NCBI GenBank assembly: GCA_902728285.1
Contig: CACVBU010000522.1
Span: 552,316 to 616,315, forward strand
Source of the DNA: Clytia hemisphaerica
Taxonomy: Eukaryota > Cnidaria > Hydrozoa > Leptothecata > Clytiidae
Direction of reading: 5' to 3'
Length of the DNA: 64,000 bases
Below, in pieces: positions 11,701 to 23,515 of this stretch. Each line of letters opens with the position of its first letter. Positions within the stretch are counted from its first letter, which is position 1. The position numbers were made by a program, and so were the translations under genes. The notes under the pieces were generated by a model that worked only from the letters and a program-made list of their open reading frames with translations, searched no databases and had not been told where the DNA came from.

Positions 11701-14250
11701 CTTTTGAAGGGGTTGCCATCACTGAAGTCAAGGTAACCCTTGTTTCTTTTATCGCTTTCAGAATACTCATGACGTGATATTTTATACGGTGACACCTGAA
11801 ATAGCTCGGGCGTTTGTCACTAGTTTTATTGTTTGGCTTTAAAAACTAAGGGTCGTTCATTATAAAACATTACATCATGAATAGCACGAATTGGGATAAT
11901 GACAATTCTAACCGTCAGTAACAAACTAAGATTAAAATGTAACTATTACAAGAACGAAAATATACGAGATTCAAGGTAGAGAAGAACGCACAAGTCTTTT
12001 CGTCAGCCGTTCAAGCTTTAATCCTTTGAAATCCCTTTTGTCATTGTTTCAGTTCTTGGATGATACGAAGGCAGTTTGTGGAGGAGCAAACGGTGTGATC
12101 AGTATTTTCAACACGAATCCAACTGGAGAAGGAGGAAAGACACTCTTCACGCTGGACGGTGACAACGTCGCTGTGGTCTCAAACACTGAAGCAAACAGTG
12201 AACCTTCCGACGCGACTACCACCACATCAAAGTTGAACATGTCAAAGATCAATTGCATGGCTGTCTTTGAAGACTTGATTGTTTATGGTGATAATGGCTA
12301 CAACATTAAAATCCTCGATTATAAGAAAGGTAATTGACCTTGTTTTGGTTTACAAGGATCAGAAGGAAATTCGCTGTTTACAATTCTACAAGCCTTCTTA
12401 GAGTACTTTTGAAACCACCCCATATCAATTTCTTCTAATTACAAGCATCATTCAGACCACAAAACACCTCATGGCAAACTCGCGTTTCTATTCTCCCCAG
12501 TCCTGCTGCACAATCCAGTATGACAGGGCTGTTCCACATACCATTAAATGAACAGAGTATAATTGCTCCTTGCATTAAAACCCTTTTCTTTAGTCTACAT
12601 TTTAATTTCTGATTATCATTTTTACTTTATTTTGTTGTCCATGAGTTAAAGAAAATCGTTTACAGAGAATTTTAGAAAATGAAATTGTCTGCGTCGACTG
12701 TATAACTAAGCCTCTTTAGTCAAATCACCAGAAAAATGTTTTGCTTTCTTCCAGGTGAAGTTACAAAGATCAGGAACAACTTGAAGGAGTTTTGTCCGAC
12801 AGAAGCGTTACATATCGGACAGTTCCAATCATCGTCTTATTTATTCAGTGTGGGATCAGATGTTGATACGGGCGATGCTTATGTTAATAGTAAGTTTGTT
12901 TCATTAAACCTTCGGCGCGGAATTTTAGAGACCACGCACTTTCATTTAGGTATTAGCTAAAGACTTTTATCAATTTCGTGAAATCGAGGCAAACAGAACG
13001 ACTTTTAAAACAATTAAAAATCTCTTCTTTTTACTACCAAGAGAATGATTTCTAAATATGTATTTTCGAAGAAGATGCATATTACTCCATCATAAGGGTT
13101 ATAACCTTCAACATCTTATAACATTCTCTCTTTCCCTTCACAGTCCGTTCATTACCGGACCTCCAATACATGGGCACGATTCGGGACATCGAGACGAACA
13201 GTGGCTCAGTGACGTGCTTCACACAACAAGATATCAACAATAAACTTCATTTCGTCACTGGTGGTGCACAACTCAGGTTATGGAACCAAGTTGTCAGACG
13301 TGGAAGAAAACGAAAAAAGTGAGTCTTCAGTTTACTTTCCCATCTTCCTTTTTTGAAAAGAATACTTTACTCCTCCAAGACATAAAAGATCAAATTATTA
13401 ATTGGTATCAAAAATGCCACCGACATGACTTCCCATCAAACTTGAGCCTTGTGTATCGTCTTACTAATTTCCCACGCGTGGGTCAACCCGTGGGTCAACC
13501 ATCTTGGTTCGATTACAACTGATCAGACATCTGATTAGGTTACGATTACTTCATTTGTTTGCACGCCAAATATTTTTCTTGTGTGTGTTTCTCTCAAAAT
13601 ACGTCAAACCTTCTATAATTGTTTACTTTTACTGATTTTTGCTTTCCACGCTTGTGCAATTTCAACTTTGGAAGCATTTTTAGCAATCGTGTCTCATACT
13701 AGAGGGTTTTTCGTGTGTAAGTAAATGAAGATTAGTAAGGATTAACAAATATCGGACTCGGTATTGTTTTCTTAAATTATTATCTCGTACAAAACAATAG
13801 AAAAGCTCACGGAAATGGATTATAATCCAAAAATGGTTAAAATTCCCAAAAAACTACCAGTGCTTCTAGTGGAAAGGCCAAGAGAAACAACTTTTTTGTC
13901 TAAGAACAGCAGAAAAGCTTACAACCCGGATGAATAAGCCACGGCCAAATGTTGTGTGTGCTTACATCAGCGTTGCATCTTCTGTTAGTACGAGATACTG
14001 TAGGAGTAATTTCCAGTAAGATCCCAATCACTTGCTTCAAAATATTGCTTTCTTTCTTACCAGTTCGCCGAACGGAGATGTTGCGTACGTCCCTTGCAAG
14101 TACATCTGCAATTTCACCGACCCACGTGACTCCGAACCCGAAACGGATGACAACGAAACCGAATTGGAATCCAGCGGCGAACAAACGGGAAAATCGGAAT
14201 CAATTACAGAGCGAATACCAGCCGGTAAATCATGGTGTACTATTTTGTAA
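2785..14250 (+). CDS. WD40-repeat protein with N-terminal coiled region, acidic linker and CaaX-like end
   Basis: Ten exons: 2785-2892, 10070-10250, 10399-10837, 10982-11160, 11359-11439, 11641-11732, 12053-12329, 12755-12889, 13144-13318 and 14064-14250. All introns are GT-AG and the joined frame gives 617 residues. The N terminus is charged and helical (KLRKKLRQIENL, then a Glu/Lys-rich stretch). An acidic segment follows and then a basic cluster, PRRSTRIKKAKK, which could be a nuclear localisation signal. From there the chain is a beta-propeller: GRDTSLKLWD, DCSVRLWNLD and TGGAQLRLWN are typical WD blade ends, with GH dipeptides before them (EGHHHD, GGHEST). After a second basic cluster (RRGRKRKK) comes a short acidic tail ending KSWCTIL, which matches a CaaX prenylation box with Leu last. 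I do not recognise the family. The last exon could instead splice at GCCG|GTAAAT and continue. A polyadenylation signal AATAAA occurs at 14642. Confidence 0.8.
4197..4658 (+). CDS. Possible alternative first exon of the WD40 gene (acidic N terminus)
   Basis: An ATG-initiated open frame of 154 codons runs to a good donor (AAAAT|GTAAGA) at 4658 in phase 0. This is exactly the phase needed by the WD40 gene's acceptor at 10070, so it can replace exon 2785-2892 and give a 735-residue protein. Its base composition is clearly more GC-rich and codon-like than the flanking intron. The sequence begins MIRTLMLGAVALDEMQL, then is strongly acidic with Ser/Glu repeats (SESESEVEIIDDDEEEIEE), so it would make the N terminus much more acidic. 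It could instead be an internal exon after 2785-2892 (a weak acceptor ACGAG lies just before the ATG), or a separate small gene ending in the open frame at 4745. Confidence 0.5.
5501..6022. repeat. Direct duplication of about 250 bp
   Basis: The segment 5501-5763 recurs, diverged, at 5791-6022. Shared landmarks in the same order are GGCCTTTTGCAACAAGACA, GGGCTAGGTAGG, AAGAATCAGGCAATTCCACT, GCAGGTCACTAT and CGATACTCGAAACCAGACGA. The two copies are nearly adjacent, so this is an old tandem duplication inside the intron. Confidence 0.8.
6030..6240. repeat. AATCGAA-rich block with internal inverted repeats
   Basis: Many copies of AATCGAA, CAATCGAA and the complement TTCGATTG alternate over about 200 bp, so that either half can fold on the other (for example GAATCTCAATCGAATA against TTCGATTGAGATTTGATT). 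It directly follows the duplicated segment and continues its terminal CGAACC motif. Confidence 0.6.
6898..7208. mobile_element. MITE with about 70-bp imperfect terminal inverted repeats
   Basis: The left end reads TTAAAGGGATAACCAGATAA and the right end is its reverse complement (TTATCTGGTTATCCCTTTAA with small changes). The similarity continues inwards for about 70 bp, through a segment based on CCTTAGTAAG and CCTCCAAA. There is no open frame of interest inside, so it is non-autonomous. Confidence 0.75.
7681..7850. repeat. 19-bp minisatellite, about nine units
   Basis: The unit GGCTCACTTGATATTACTC repeats with a period of 19 bp. Later units carry a shared C-to-A change (GGCTAACTTG), showing sub-clustering by local expansion. 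More degenerate relatives extend upstream from about 7510. Confidence 0.85.
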
Positions 14251-14711
14251 AAAGAAAATTTTCTTCGGCGTTATATGTCGATCTGTGGAATCACGAAGCA
14301 CCGGTGCCTCCTGATTTGACCAATGACCTTTAGGCGGAAACCAGGGTACACAACTGGTGAGGCGCCACTCAAAGAACGCTGGCAAGCGATTTTGAAGGGG
14401 TATTTTTGTACATATATTACCCCGAAATGCAGTGGCAGAGTCGTTATGTTGGACGATTATTTTTGATAAAAGAGACACCTTCTAAAAGACTCAATGAACA
14501 TTTTTAAGAAAAGATGTGGAGCATCTCCCATTTGAACACTTCGTTTTTGTTTTATTTCAGCTTTTGTTAAAAGACTTTTGACAAAATTTGTACATATTAT
14601 TATTTTGAAAAAGAAAAGAAAAGAAAAGAAAATGACCATAAAATAAAATCAGGAAATTGTACCACATCAATCAATACACCAAACAAAGGAAAACTTCCAA
14701 TGAAGTCTCTT

Positions 14712-15620
14712 TTAGAAAATCTTCATGCTTCGTTTATTATCCCCAGTACCTGAAAAATGAAGACAAAATTTCAATAACATCATGATTTGTATCGATTTTC
14801 CCCTGGAATTGAAAATTTGATAGGCCCTGTAAGCGTTAGCATCCTTTAAAAGATTAATAAAATCGATTCTCAACTTTGAAAATTCTTAAATTATCCAAAT
14901 TCTCTTATAAGGGAGGTTTAGATCATGAATTTTGATTTCAAGTATTTTGTTGTGGAAGGCCTCAACCCCAGCCCTCGTTTTTGGTGATTGTCGGGTCCAA
15001 GCGGACTATCTTTCCTCACCAAATTAGTCAGCTCCTTCAGAGCTTTAGCGTCGTCAACCTACCATCGGAATATCAGATTAGTATATCGACTGACCTGTTT
15101 TATTGGCATCGGTGTGGCCTACATAGTGGTCGTCTTTACAGAGGAAGATTGCGGTGGCAGAACCATCTTTACATTTCAAAGCGAAACAAGGATTGTCTCT
15201 TGAAGGTAGCATGCTACCATTTTTGATGATTGTACCCATGACTGAAATTGAGAGAGTAGTGAGTACCCAATTTTCTGGGAAACCTTATTCGATAAATTAC
15301 AAGTTTTATGTAGATAGCCCACTAATCGAGGGCGATACTTTCAATATTTTCAAAATCAGCTAACTGTCAAAAGACTACTACATTGGACATTTTTTGTCGA
15401 AAATTCTCATTTCATAATAAGTATTGCTTGAAATGGCAATTTTTGTTTGAAATGAATTTTTAGTCATATATCTTAGGAAATGTGTGTTAAAAAAGCGTAG
15501 GGAAGGATTCTTACCATCACAGTCCTGGGATGCTTGGAGGGTTGGTAGCACAAAATAATAATGATCGCTTAAGATTGTCCCGAAGAAGCCACAAAATAGC
15601 AAAAGTTTTGTCAATTTCAT
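14712..15620 (-). CDS. Small secreted cysteine protein A (half-VWC-like domain)
   Basis: Three exons on the minus strand: 15620-15515, 15241-15095 and 14749-14712, all GT-AG with phase 1 at both junctions, giving 96 residues. Residues 1-18 or so (MKLTKLLLFCGFFGTILS) are a signal peptide. The mature part has DCD, then NPCFALKC, then FLCKDD: four cysteines spaced as in the first half of a von Willebrand type C / single-domain SVWC module, without the second half. The neighbour at 16762-17456 is a clear paralogue with the same intron position and phase. It lies tail to tail with the WD40 gene, only about 460 bp between stops. The third exon is short and less certain: reading through the second donor would stop after six further codons. 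Function is unknown; the name is a shape-based inference. Confidence 0.65.
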
Positions 15621-16761
15621 CTACAAATATATTAGAGATAGTTTAATCAAATACCATAGAAAATTCCGTACAGAAAAGTTGATTGTCCGCAAAAAAAACA
15701 CGTTCGAGATTTTAGTCAAAGCGGACATTTCAAACTAAGTGAATGTAATAATAAAATGACAAGTGATAAAAAATGTTACAGCTCCAGAAAAACCATAATT
15801 CACTACTTAAAAGCGTAGTCGAAAACCTACTGCAACCATTTTCAAGTGTTCTGAACTTGGGAAGATTTCATTAAATTTTTGACGAAGTTCGTGAGCGGAT
15901 GGAAGTACCAGTTTTTTCTTTTGTTGTGAGGTTCAATGACACGTAGGTGAGAAGAAGAGTTAATCAAATCTTTCAGTTTCAATTTTCGAATGAATCTTGA
16001 ATGCATTTGGGTTGGACTGTCTTTATCTTAAACATTTGGTTGTTGTTGTTGTTGTTGGTTCTCTTCCAATGAAAGTCATAATTAAAAGCTTCCATGAATT
16101 ATCTGGTCGTGGCTACTTTATGAGGAGCTAGAAAGGAAATGGGTTTCCCATAGGTTTTTAAATTGCAATATAATTTTGTTATTCTAAACAGTGGCCTTTA
16201 TTGTTCAACTAAAATTGCAGACGTTGTAGCTATGGTGAATTTTCACTTCCAGCATTAGTTGCTTTCAATGGACGCTTTAGAATTCCATGAGTAAAGGATC
16301 GAATTGGAAGGAGAAATTAAGTTTCGTTTCATTTCTCTTTAAGATTGTTAACCAAGTGTTACTTTTCTTTTATGAGACCAAAACGAAATCAGAAACTTTT
16401 TCTTCCTTTCACAAGGGATTGATAGACGCGAAGCGAATTCGATATATCTTAAAAATCTTTTTTTCATCAAGATGGACTATAGTAGTTCTTCTACTTTGCT
16501 AAAGAAATAAGAGATTTTTTATTTAGAATAAAACGAACATATTTCAGATAAATAATATATTTACAAGCGCGATATTTAAATTCTTGAGCCTTTGCAATAT
16601 GTTGAAATAAATATTTTCTACAGGCTGTAACATAAAAAACTAAAAAAATGTCTAGTGGTGGTACTCTTTAACGGATTTGACTTCGTCCAGCGAAGCGCTT
16701 TACTTTGAAGCTCTCTCCTAACCAGCTCCTTCGACATGCGAACAACATGTACTACAATATG

Positions 16762-17456
16762 TTAACCGTCGAAAACCACTATTTTTCTTTTCTCATTGTG
16801 AATGTTTTCTCCTAAATGGAACCCAGACCCTTCTTCATTGTGATTGATCGGTGGAGGTGTCGGGTAGGTCCTTTCTGTGGACGATCTTCTTGTGGTTGGT
16901 ATAGTCGGTGTATGTGTTGTTGTTCTTGTAGTTTTTGTTGTTCGGATTGTTTTCGTTGTCCGGGATGTTGTCGGGGTTGGTTTCGGTGTTGTGGTTTGAA
17001 GGTCATCACCATCGGGATCGGTACACAAATAAACGGCCGAATATATCCCTTTCTTGCATTTCAAACCGTAGCATGGGTTACCATCAGAAATCCACACGTC
17101 ACCGTCTAAGATGGTCACTCCAGCGACTGTTGGGAAAAGAAAATAAGGGTGTAAATTATTGAAGAAGGTTTTGATGAACAGAGGAGGAATATCGATATCC
17201 TCTCAAAGAAAGGTGGAAAACAGACAATCTGTAAATCTGCGTAGCTTATGACATCTTAGATATCATTTGTGAAATTTTATAAGCACGATAGTGTTGTCAA
17301 AGAATCTTTATGTAATATATGAAAATGAAAGTACTTACTTTCACAGTCGTTGCTAACTGCTTCTGAAGGTAGAACCCACGGCCTCGCTTCAATTTGATTG
17401 GTCGAAAATAACACCACAGCTAACGAGAAGATGAGGTTGTTGATTGCGGTTGCCAT
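16762..17456 (-). CDS. Small secreted cysteine protein B with Thr-rich mucin-like tail
   Basis: Two exons on the minus strand, 17456-17339 and 17126-16762, GT-AG and phase 1, 160 residues. A signal peptide (MATAINNLIFSLAVVLFS) precedes NDCE, NPCYGLKC and YLCTDPD, the same four-cysteine pattern as gene A and with the intron at the same place right after the first Cys. It then differs: about 45 residues of Thr/Pro repeats (TTTPKPTPTTSRTT and similar) likely carry O-glycans, followed by a charged C terminus ending IVVFDG. A TTTATT on the plus strand near 16519 provides an AATAAA signal downstream of the stop. The pair looks like a local duplication followed by gain or loss of the tail. A secreted, possibly surface or mucus-associated role is inference. 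Confidence 0.72.
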
Positions 17457-20400
17457 TTTCTTTATCTGAAAAAGGAAGAACGAATCTGTCAGGGCAGCTC
17501 AGCGAAAGTGCTATTGGCAAAAGTCAGAAACGTAAAGCTTTCACCGTTTCACGGCGAATAATCTTAATTATGATAATCGTGATGTAATGTTTTATACGGA
17601 AGCACCTAAAAGACCGGTAGTATTTGCCACTGTTTTTGGATATAAACAATTAAACTAGTTGCAGACGCCCGGGCTATTTTGAGTGCTTCTGTATAAAGCA
17701 TTACGTAAAATTGAATATCAGAATTGAAGTCTAAGCTACAGGTGGAATTGATTAGACACTCCAAAAAATCATAAAATATATTTAGTTGATAAGTACTCAT
17801 CAAATGTATTCAGTTCTTTGTTCTTCAAAACAAAAATTGAAAAGTATGATATTGATTAAATATCCTTCGACTGAACCCGCCTTCATAATATTAATTTTCA
17901 AAGTTATTTGATTTTAAAAGTCTAATTGCAATATTGAAACCGTGACCACCAACCAACTTACCTTCAAATTTAGATTTAGGTCTTTGATACTTTTTAAATA
18001 TCCCTTGAGACACGTTGAAGTTTATTCTTCGAAGGTCGTAATTGTTTAATGTCGTTTTAGAGAAATGCAGCCATTTATATACCATGGGAACTAAACTACG
18101 TGAAAAGCTTAAGTGCTCGTGAAATTCAAAATATCTCAAGAATTTAGGGTTTCATTTGCGAAGGTTTTAAATGAGTCGATTATCTGAATAAGGTCAATTT
18201 GCTCAAACTGTAATTGAATCTGTGCAAAGAATTTTTTGCCGGCCCACACAAAAATGGATAAAATTGAAATGAAAATTTATTGTATGCTTTCTGTCAATAT
18301 TGATTCTAAGTCATATGTCGCTCTCACACACTTGAATTTCCTTAAATATACGAATAATTCGATGCCATGCTTATTCCTTTAATTAGCTATACGATAACTT
18401 GATTTTCTGGATTCAAACTTTTTGTTTTGGGAATTTTCCAAGTTAGCCTTACAGCGCATCTCATCGGATTTTGCAATGAAATACTCATATTCATAGTAAG
18501 AGGATTTGACACGTGTGTCACTTAATGAAATGCGGCCCACACACCCACACACTTTACGATTATTCTCAGTTACTAATCTCAGCTTAGAGAGAATTTTCTC
18601 ATTCAGACATTTTTAGATTTTCCTACTCATTTGAAAACATTTTAAAATGCAAACTCATTGTAACTGGGTTTTGGTTTGATACTGAAGCCATGAACTTTGT
18701 GCTTTCGATCTATTCAGGTAGCCTCAAGTTTTGGAGATTAAGCGAAAACGAATTTCAACCTTTGCACTCAAGTGACCAGCAAATCTCGGGATTTTCAATT
18801 TCTAAAGTAACCTTTGACCTTACTCACAAATCTATAAACAGGCTGATCGTTGGACGTTTAAAAATTAAATCTAGCCTGTCAGTCATTTGAAAGATGATTA
18901 CTTCTCCAAAGTAAATATCGACCCCACGGTATTAAAACTCTATCGGATATATTCAATCTTTGTACTTTCACAGCTAATGATCTTTGACACAAAACTGGTA
19001 ATTATGAACCCCTTACGTCACTCCTAATTTAAAGAATCCTGAAGTAAAGTTGCCGATTCTCTAGCGCTTAAAAAAAACATACTGTACTCAAGATATTATC
19101 TGTCCAGTTTCATCTGCATAAAGGTTTTTTTACAAGCATTTTATTTTCAATAGTTTTGATAGTGAAAAGAAAAGGTTTTCACTTAAAAGTCCTAACCATT
19201 ATCCTGGTTGACCATTTTGTGAGCATTGAGATGGTGAAGGGAGGCAGCGTTAAAAACCGTGGTCAACATTCCGAATGAGAATTCAAATAATTCGCTTACC
19301 TTTTCAGGTTCAATGTAAATAATAACAAACCAAACTCAATCAGACGGCTCCACTCTGTGATGTTCTCCTTAATCCAAAAATATCGACGAAACCTTCCCTT
19401 TTCAAGACAAAACGTCCGATTTTTCTTCGGTTCAAAATTTTTGAAGAAATATCGAGAAATATTTTTCGTGCCTTCCCATCAAACTTTATTGTATGATCAG
19501 AAAATTGTGTTTGCTCGTAATAAGGTGAATTATATTCACTTATTGATTTGATTCGATTGTTCTTTACTTCTTGCTGGCAGCTGTATCTACCAAACCTTCC
19601 CCTTTTTTCAAGGTTTTGATGCTGGTAGAAGAGTGTTTGTTAAGTCATTGTACCAATGATGCAATCTTCTTCTTCTTTATTTACATGAATGTGGTCAATG
19701 AAGGCGTTGTACTATTTTTGAAATGTGCGTGGTATTTATGTTTCCCGTGAAATCTCGCCGAAATTCGCTGGTTTACAGTTTTTTAGGGAAATTCCAAACA
19801 AAGCTAGGAACCTAAAGACCTTATACAAGGTGTCCATGAAAGAAAGAGGAAATAGAGAAATAGTATAACATTTGAAAGAAATAGACACAATCTAGGATTA
19901 TTGTAATTTACGTAATCAGATTCGGTCTTTTTAATTTTTGTTCTGTTAGTTACAATGGAATATGGTCATAACTCCTGAACCAATTGAGATTTTTGACTCT
20001 AAATACTGAATGAAAATTATTAATAAAACTTCCAAAAAAGGCAAAAATCGCGCAAGACACCTTATGAGTATGACTATATGATAATCGGTAGATTGTAAGA
20101 TCCTTTTAAGGCTCTGTAAACACCCGATTTCTTAGGAAAATGGACAAAAATACTCAAAGAACATGTTAGGAACAATTTAGGCTTGAAACTCAAAAGTTAA
20201 GGAGATGTTTCAAAAGTTTTGGATGTTCTATTAAAAAAAGTGTGTTGAGTCCGCAATGAACTGCTGTTTCTTGTGTCGGGAACAAGGTTTTAAAGTGGCG
20301 CCATTTTTGAAATTTCTTCTGATTGGAGAAGCGATTAAGTAAAATGGCGCTTTGCGATATAGTTTACTCATTTTCTGTGTAACAAAGAGAGTTTGTTTTA

Positions 20401-20792
20401 AAAATTCGGTACAATAGAAGAACTCTTCATTTTCTTACAGCAGCTATTTCTGTGCGGCTTCAAGCAAAGGTTTTTCCAATCAGGAAAACCAGATATTTTA
20501 ACGTTGACATTTTTATTTCTGTGTTAAAATCAATCATAAACTGCTATGGTTAGATATAGGGTGGAACAAGATTGAGCTTTCCATTTGAAACTTCAGCAGA
20601 TATAAAGTTTAATGGATATCAATGGGTAGATGAAAACGAAACTGACTTTTTGAACATGTCAAACAAAAGAAACAGTTCATGCTGAACGTGAGAAAGTATG
20701 GAAAGGAAGAATATTCATTTTGAGGATGGTGATCAAAGTGAGTCTCTACAGGGAGAAGAAAAACATTTCAATGAGGAAATTCACGACACAAG
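17457..20792. other. Intergenic, no gene recognised; one diverged MITE
   Basis: Open frames here are short, AT-rich and without recognisable motifs. At about 20060-20246 there is a diverged copy of the CACGTTTTT MITE family (it ends TTCTATTAAAAAAAGTGTG, and shares AGGAAAATGGACAAAAATAC with the copy at 25.4 kb). A promoter for the minus-strand gene B would lie just above 17456 and one for the NXPE-like gene below 20793, but I see no diagnostic element. Confidence 0.5.
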
Positions 20793-22286
20793 ATGTTGTA
20801 CGGCAAAGAAAAGACATCGATCAAAATCAACGACATTACCATCACGAAAGCCGTTAAAATATCGGTCATACATTACGCATTGTTAGCGCTTGTTATTACG
20901 TGTATCATCTTCAGAGCTCAACAATCCAACAAAAAAACCGATAGTCAACAATTACAAAACTTCTTCTTTTCACTACAAAATGACACTGAAAGCCAGCAAG
21001 AAATCAAATTTGATAACTGTGCATATTTTGTTGATGTACCGGCCACTGTATTGCCGTGGCAACCGTTTGAGATCAACATTCGATACAAAAAGAGCCCAAA
21101 GATGGAATGCACGTTCGATGACCAGGACGGAGGCTCCGTTTTTCGTGTCCAGTTGTACAGCATTTACGAGATGAGCAGCCAGACCATAGTCTACAAAGGG
21201 AACGGTACTTACTATGTAAACATCACTCTGACCATCCCAACCAAATATATCGCTATGGTCTTTGTGACGTATGTACATCATCAGGGAGAAGAGACGCGGC
21301 GCCACGTTAACCCGTTGCTAAGGCAACTACGAGGAAGCCCTTTCGAATTACTAGTTCTGAATAGAAATCAATCAAGTCCTCCGTTAGGATATTCAAAGTA
21401 CTGCAGTCGAAACGAAAGTGGGGTAGTGGCTGGACGTTGGGTGAAATGCGGCGCTATTTTCCCAAAAGTTGAGCAATGTGGACCTTGGCAAAGTGCGGAG
21501 TTTGACTTTGATAAAATCAACGGTTTCCATTGGTTACCTTACACGTGTCAGTATCATTCGTTTACCAACGATGAAATGAAGAAATGTTTTGCCAAGAACG
21601 GTTGGGACAGTATTGTGTTTGCAGGAGATTCGCACATGCGCTACAGGGCGTATCATTGGGCGTCACGTTTGTACGGAGGGTGTACTTCGTGCGTGAAAAC
21701 ACATATTCAAATGATTTTTGAGAAGACGCCCCGCATTGAGTGGATTTTCGATGCACGTGGAACGCGATTACCGTTAAGCTTCCACAATATCAGTCTCCCT
21801 TTCGAAAAATATATTCATCAGAAAGTTCGCCGTTCAAAATTTTCAAAACCTTTCTCTCAGACAGCATTGAAAAGCCAACTATTTTTATTAAACTTTGGCC
21901 ATTGGGTTTTACGTGAAAGCCTTGATCGTGAGTTCATGGAAAAGAAATTGCATGCGTACGGCCGCGCGGCTCAAAAACTGATCGCTCAAAAGAAAGTTGT
22001 AATATGGGTCAACACAGTCAGTTTACCTTGGAGAATGGATCGAGCCGTTAAAAATTGGCGGGAAAACACTTCCCCATATCGGGTCAGACATTTCAATCAG
22101 ATAGCCGATCGCATTTTATCGGGTTACGGTATCCCGATTGTTGACGCTTATTCCGTTTCGGATTCAAGAATCGGAGCTACTCACGATCAGACACATTTTA
22201 CGAAAAGGATGCCGGGAAATGAATATGGCGGAGTTGTCGAAAATGCGATTTCAAATATTATTTTCAACAAACTATGTAATAAATGA
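20793..22286 (+). CDS. NXPE-family-like type II membrane protein with PC-esterase (GDS/DxxH) domain
   Basis: A single exon of 497 residues. Residues about 24-41 (ISVIHYALLALVITCIIF) form a signal anchor, so most of the chain would lie in the Golgi or ER lumen. Residues about 80-200 form an Ig-like filamin-type module as in neurexophilin/NXPE proteins. The C-terminal half carries the NXPE/PC-esterase signature: a Cys-rich stretch with YCSRNESG, CGPWQSAEF and LPYTCQYH, then GDSHMR (the GDS catalytic serine block), and near the end THDQTHF, which contains the DxxH partner motif. This GDS plus DxxH pair is the catalytic arrangement of the plant TBL acetyltransferases and related PC-esterases, so an acyl-transfer or esterase activity on glycans is a fair inference. 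Length agrees with vertebrate NXPE proteins (about 550). The ATG at 20793 is the first in frame. NXPE genes are often multi-copy in invertebrates, but only one is seen here. Confidence 0.85.
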   Translation: MLYGKEKTSIKINDITITKAVKISVIHYALLALVITCIIFRAQQSNKKTDSQQLQNFFFSLQNDTESQQEIKFDNCAYFVDVPATVLPWQPFEINIRYKKSPKMECTFDDQDGGSVFRVQLYSIYEMSSQTIVYKGNGTYYVNITLTIPTKYIAMVFVTYVHHQGEETRRHVNPLLRQLRGSPFELLVLNRNQSSPPLGYSKYCSRNESGVVAGRWVKCGAIFPKVEQCGPWQSAEFDFDKINGFHWLPYTCQYHSFTNDEMKKCFAKNGWDSIVFAGDSHMRYRAYHWASRLYGGCTSCVKTHIQMIFEKTPRIEWIFDARGTRLPLSFHNISLPFEKYIHQKVRRSKFSKPFSQTALKSQLFLLNFGHWVLRESLDREFMEKKLHAYGRAAQKLIAQKKVVIWVNTVSLPWRMDRAVKNWRENTSPYRVRHFNQIADRILSGYGIPIVDAYSVSDSRIGATHDQTHFTKRMPGNEYGGVVENAISNIIFNKLCNK

Positions 22287-22959
22287 AGCAAAACAATTCT
22301 CATTAGGTATCATTAATTTTGTAAAAATCTTTGTAAATAATTTCTTAGATTCAAAAACATTTGAAAATATTCTTCCATACACACGAGGAGCTTGCTTATT
22401 GTTTTACACAACGAAAATAACAAAGAAATTCGTGAAAATTTGGTATCGTGGACTCTCGACGCAAATTTATTCGAGTTAAGGAAATTTTGAGTTATGGAGT
22501 AAGGTTGGTAAGGTTTATAAAACATTTTCAAATGAGGGTACTAGAAAACTTGTTATAGTTAATGAGACATTCGAGTTACAATAGAGATTCCATTCCATGA
22601 TATATTTTTCTCTATATAATTTTCTTTGGTGCAAAACCTTCCTGCTTAAGTAAAAAAATCTGACAATATGATGACGTCATAATCTTATAAACTTCTGATA
22701 AAGTCTTATACGAAATGATATGATATGAGAGAGACCGCAAACTTTGTATATATGCTGGTTTTATGTGTAAAGAGCTATGGTCTGTTTCATGGTGGAGTGG
22801 GAATGTCGCTCGCTTCGATGGTCGTTTTGATTGGGAGTATACCCAACGACGGCGTTTATTTTGGATTAAGTTAAATTCATTATGAAACTTTTTGAGCTCC
22901 TGGAAATATGTATGTTCTCGATTAACGAACAATTAAATTAGATCCTATTTTAAATTAGT

Positions 22960-23515
22960 CATAGTCTTTATCACGTTCAATGCGATCATTTTTCGGAAAT
23001 CGAAAATTTGACCTCTTGGTATTTCTTCGAAAGTTTGACTTTCCAAGGCTCTGGCCTGTTTTTTACTTCAAATTCCTTCAAATTGTAAATCAAACAACGC
23101 AGAGATTTTCGTAGATTTCAAAAATGCAATAAAAAAGCAAGCAGAAGTTTCCTTTGATGTAAACCTGCATTTTGACCCCTCTACTACAAGCATACGCGTA
23201 GTTGGCAACAAAACGTGTTAACGAGACCTCATGAAAATCTTTTATGAGCTCTTATGGGTGTTTTTCATCATCAGACATGAGATGGAGGTGATTTGAACAG
23301 TTTTTGAGGTTCTTTGACATTTTTCATTGGACGTTATGTAATATGTTCGCTCTGCCTTTTTTTCGAAATTTAATCTCTTGGAATTTCTTCGAAAGTTTCA
23401 CTTTTAGAGGTTACTTTTGTCTAAGTTTTGCTCAAAATGCCTTTAATTTGTATATAAGTCTGACGCAGAATTTTACGTGGAATTTAAAATGCAATAAAAA
23501 AGCAAAATCTTCTGC
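22960..23515. repeat. Diverged direct repeat of about 190 bp, two copies
   Basis: 22960-23140 and about 23310-23515 share, in order, GATCATTTTTCGGAAATC-like sequence, CTCTTGGTATTTCTTCGAAA (with small changes), AATGCAATAAAAAAGCAA and intervening AT-rich sequence. The copies are separated by about 170 bp of unrelated DNA. Confidence 0.6.
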
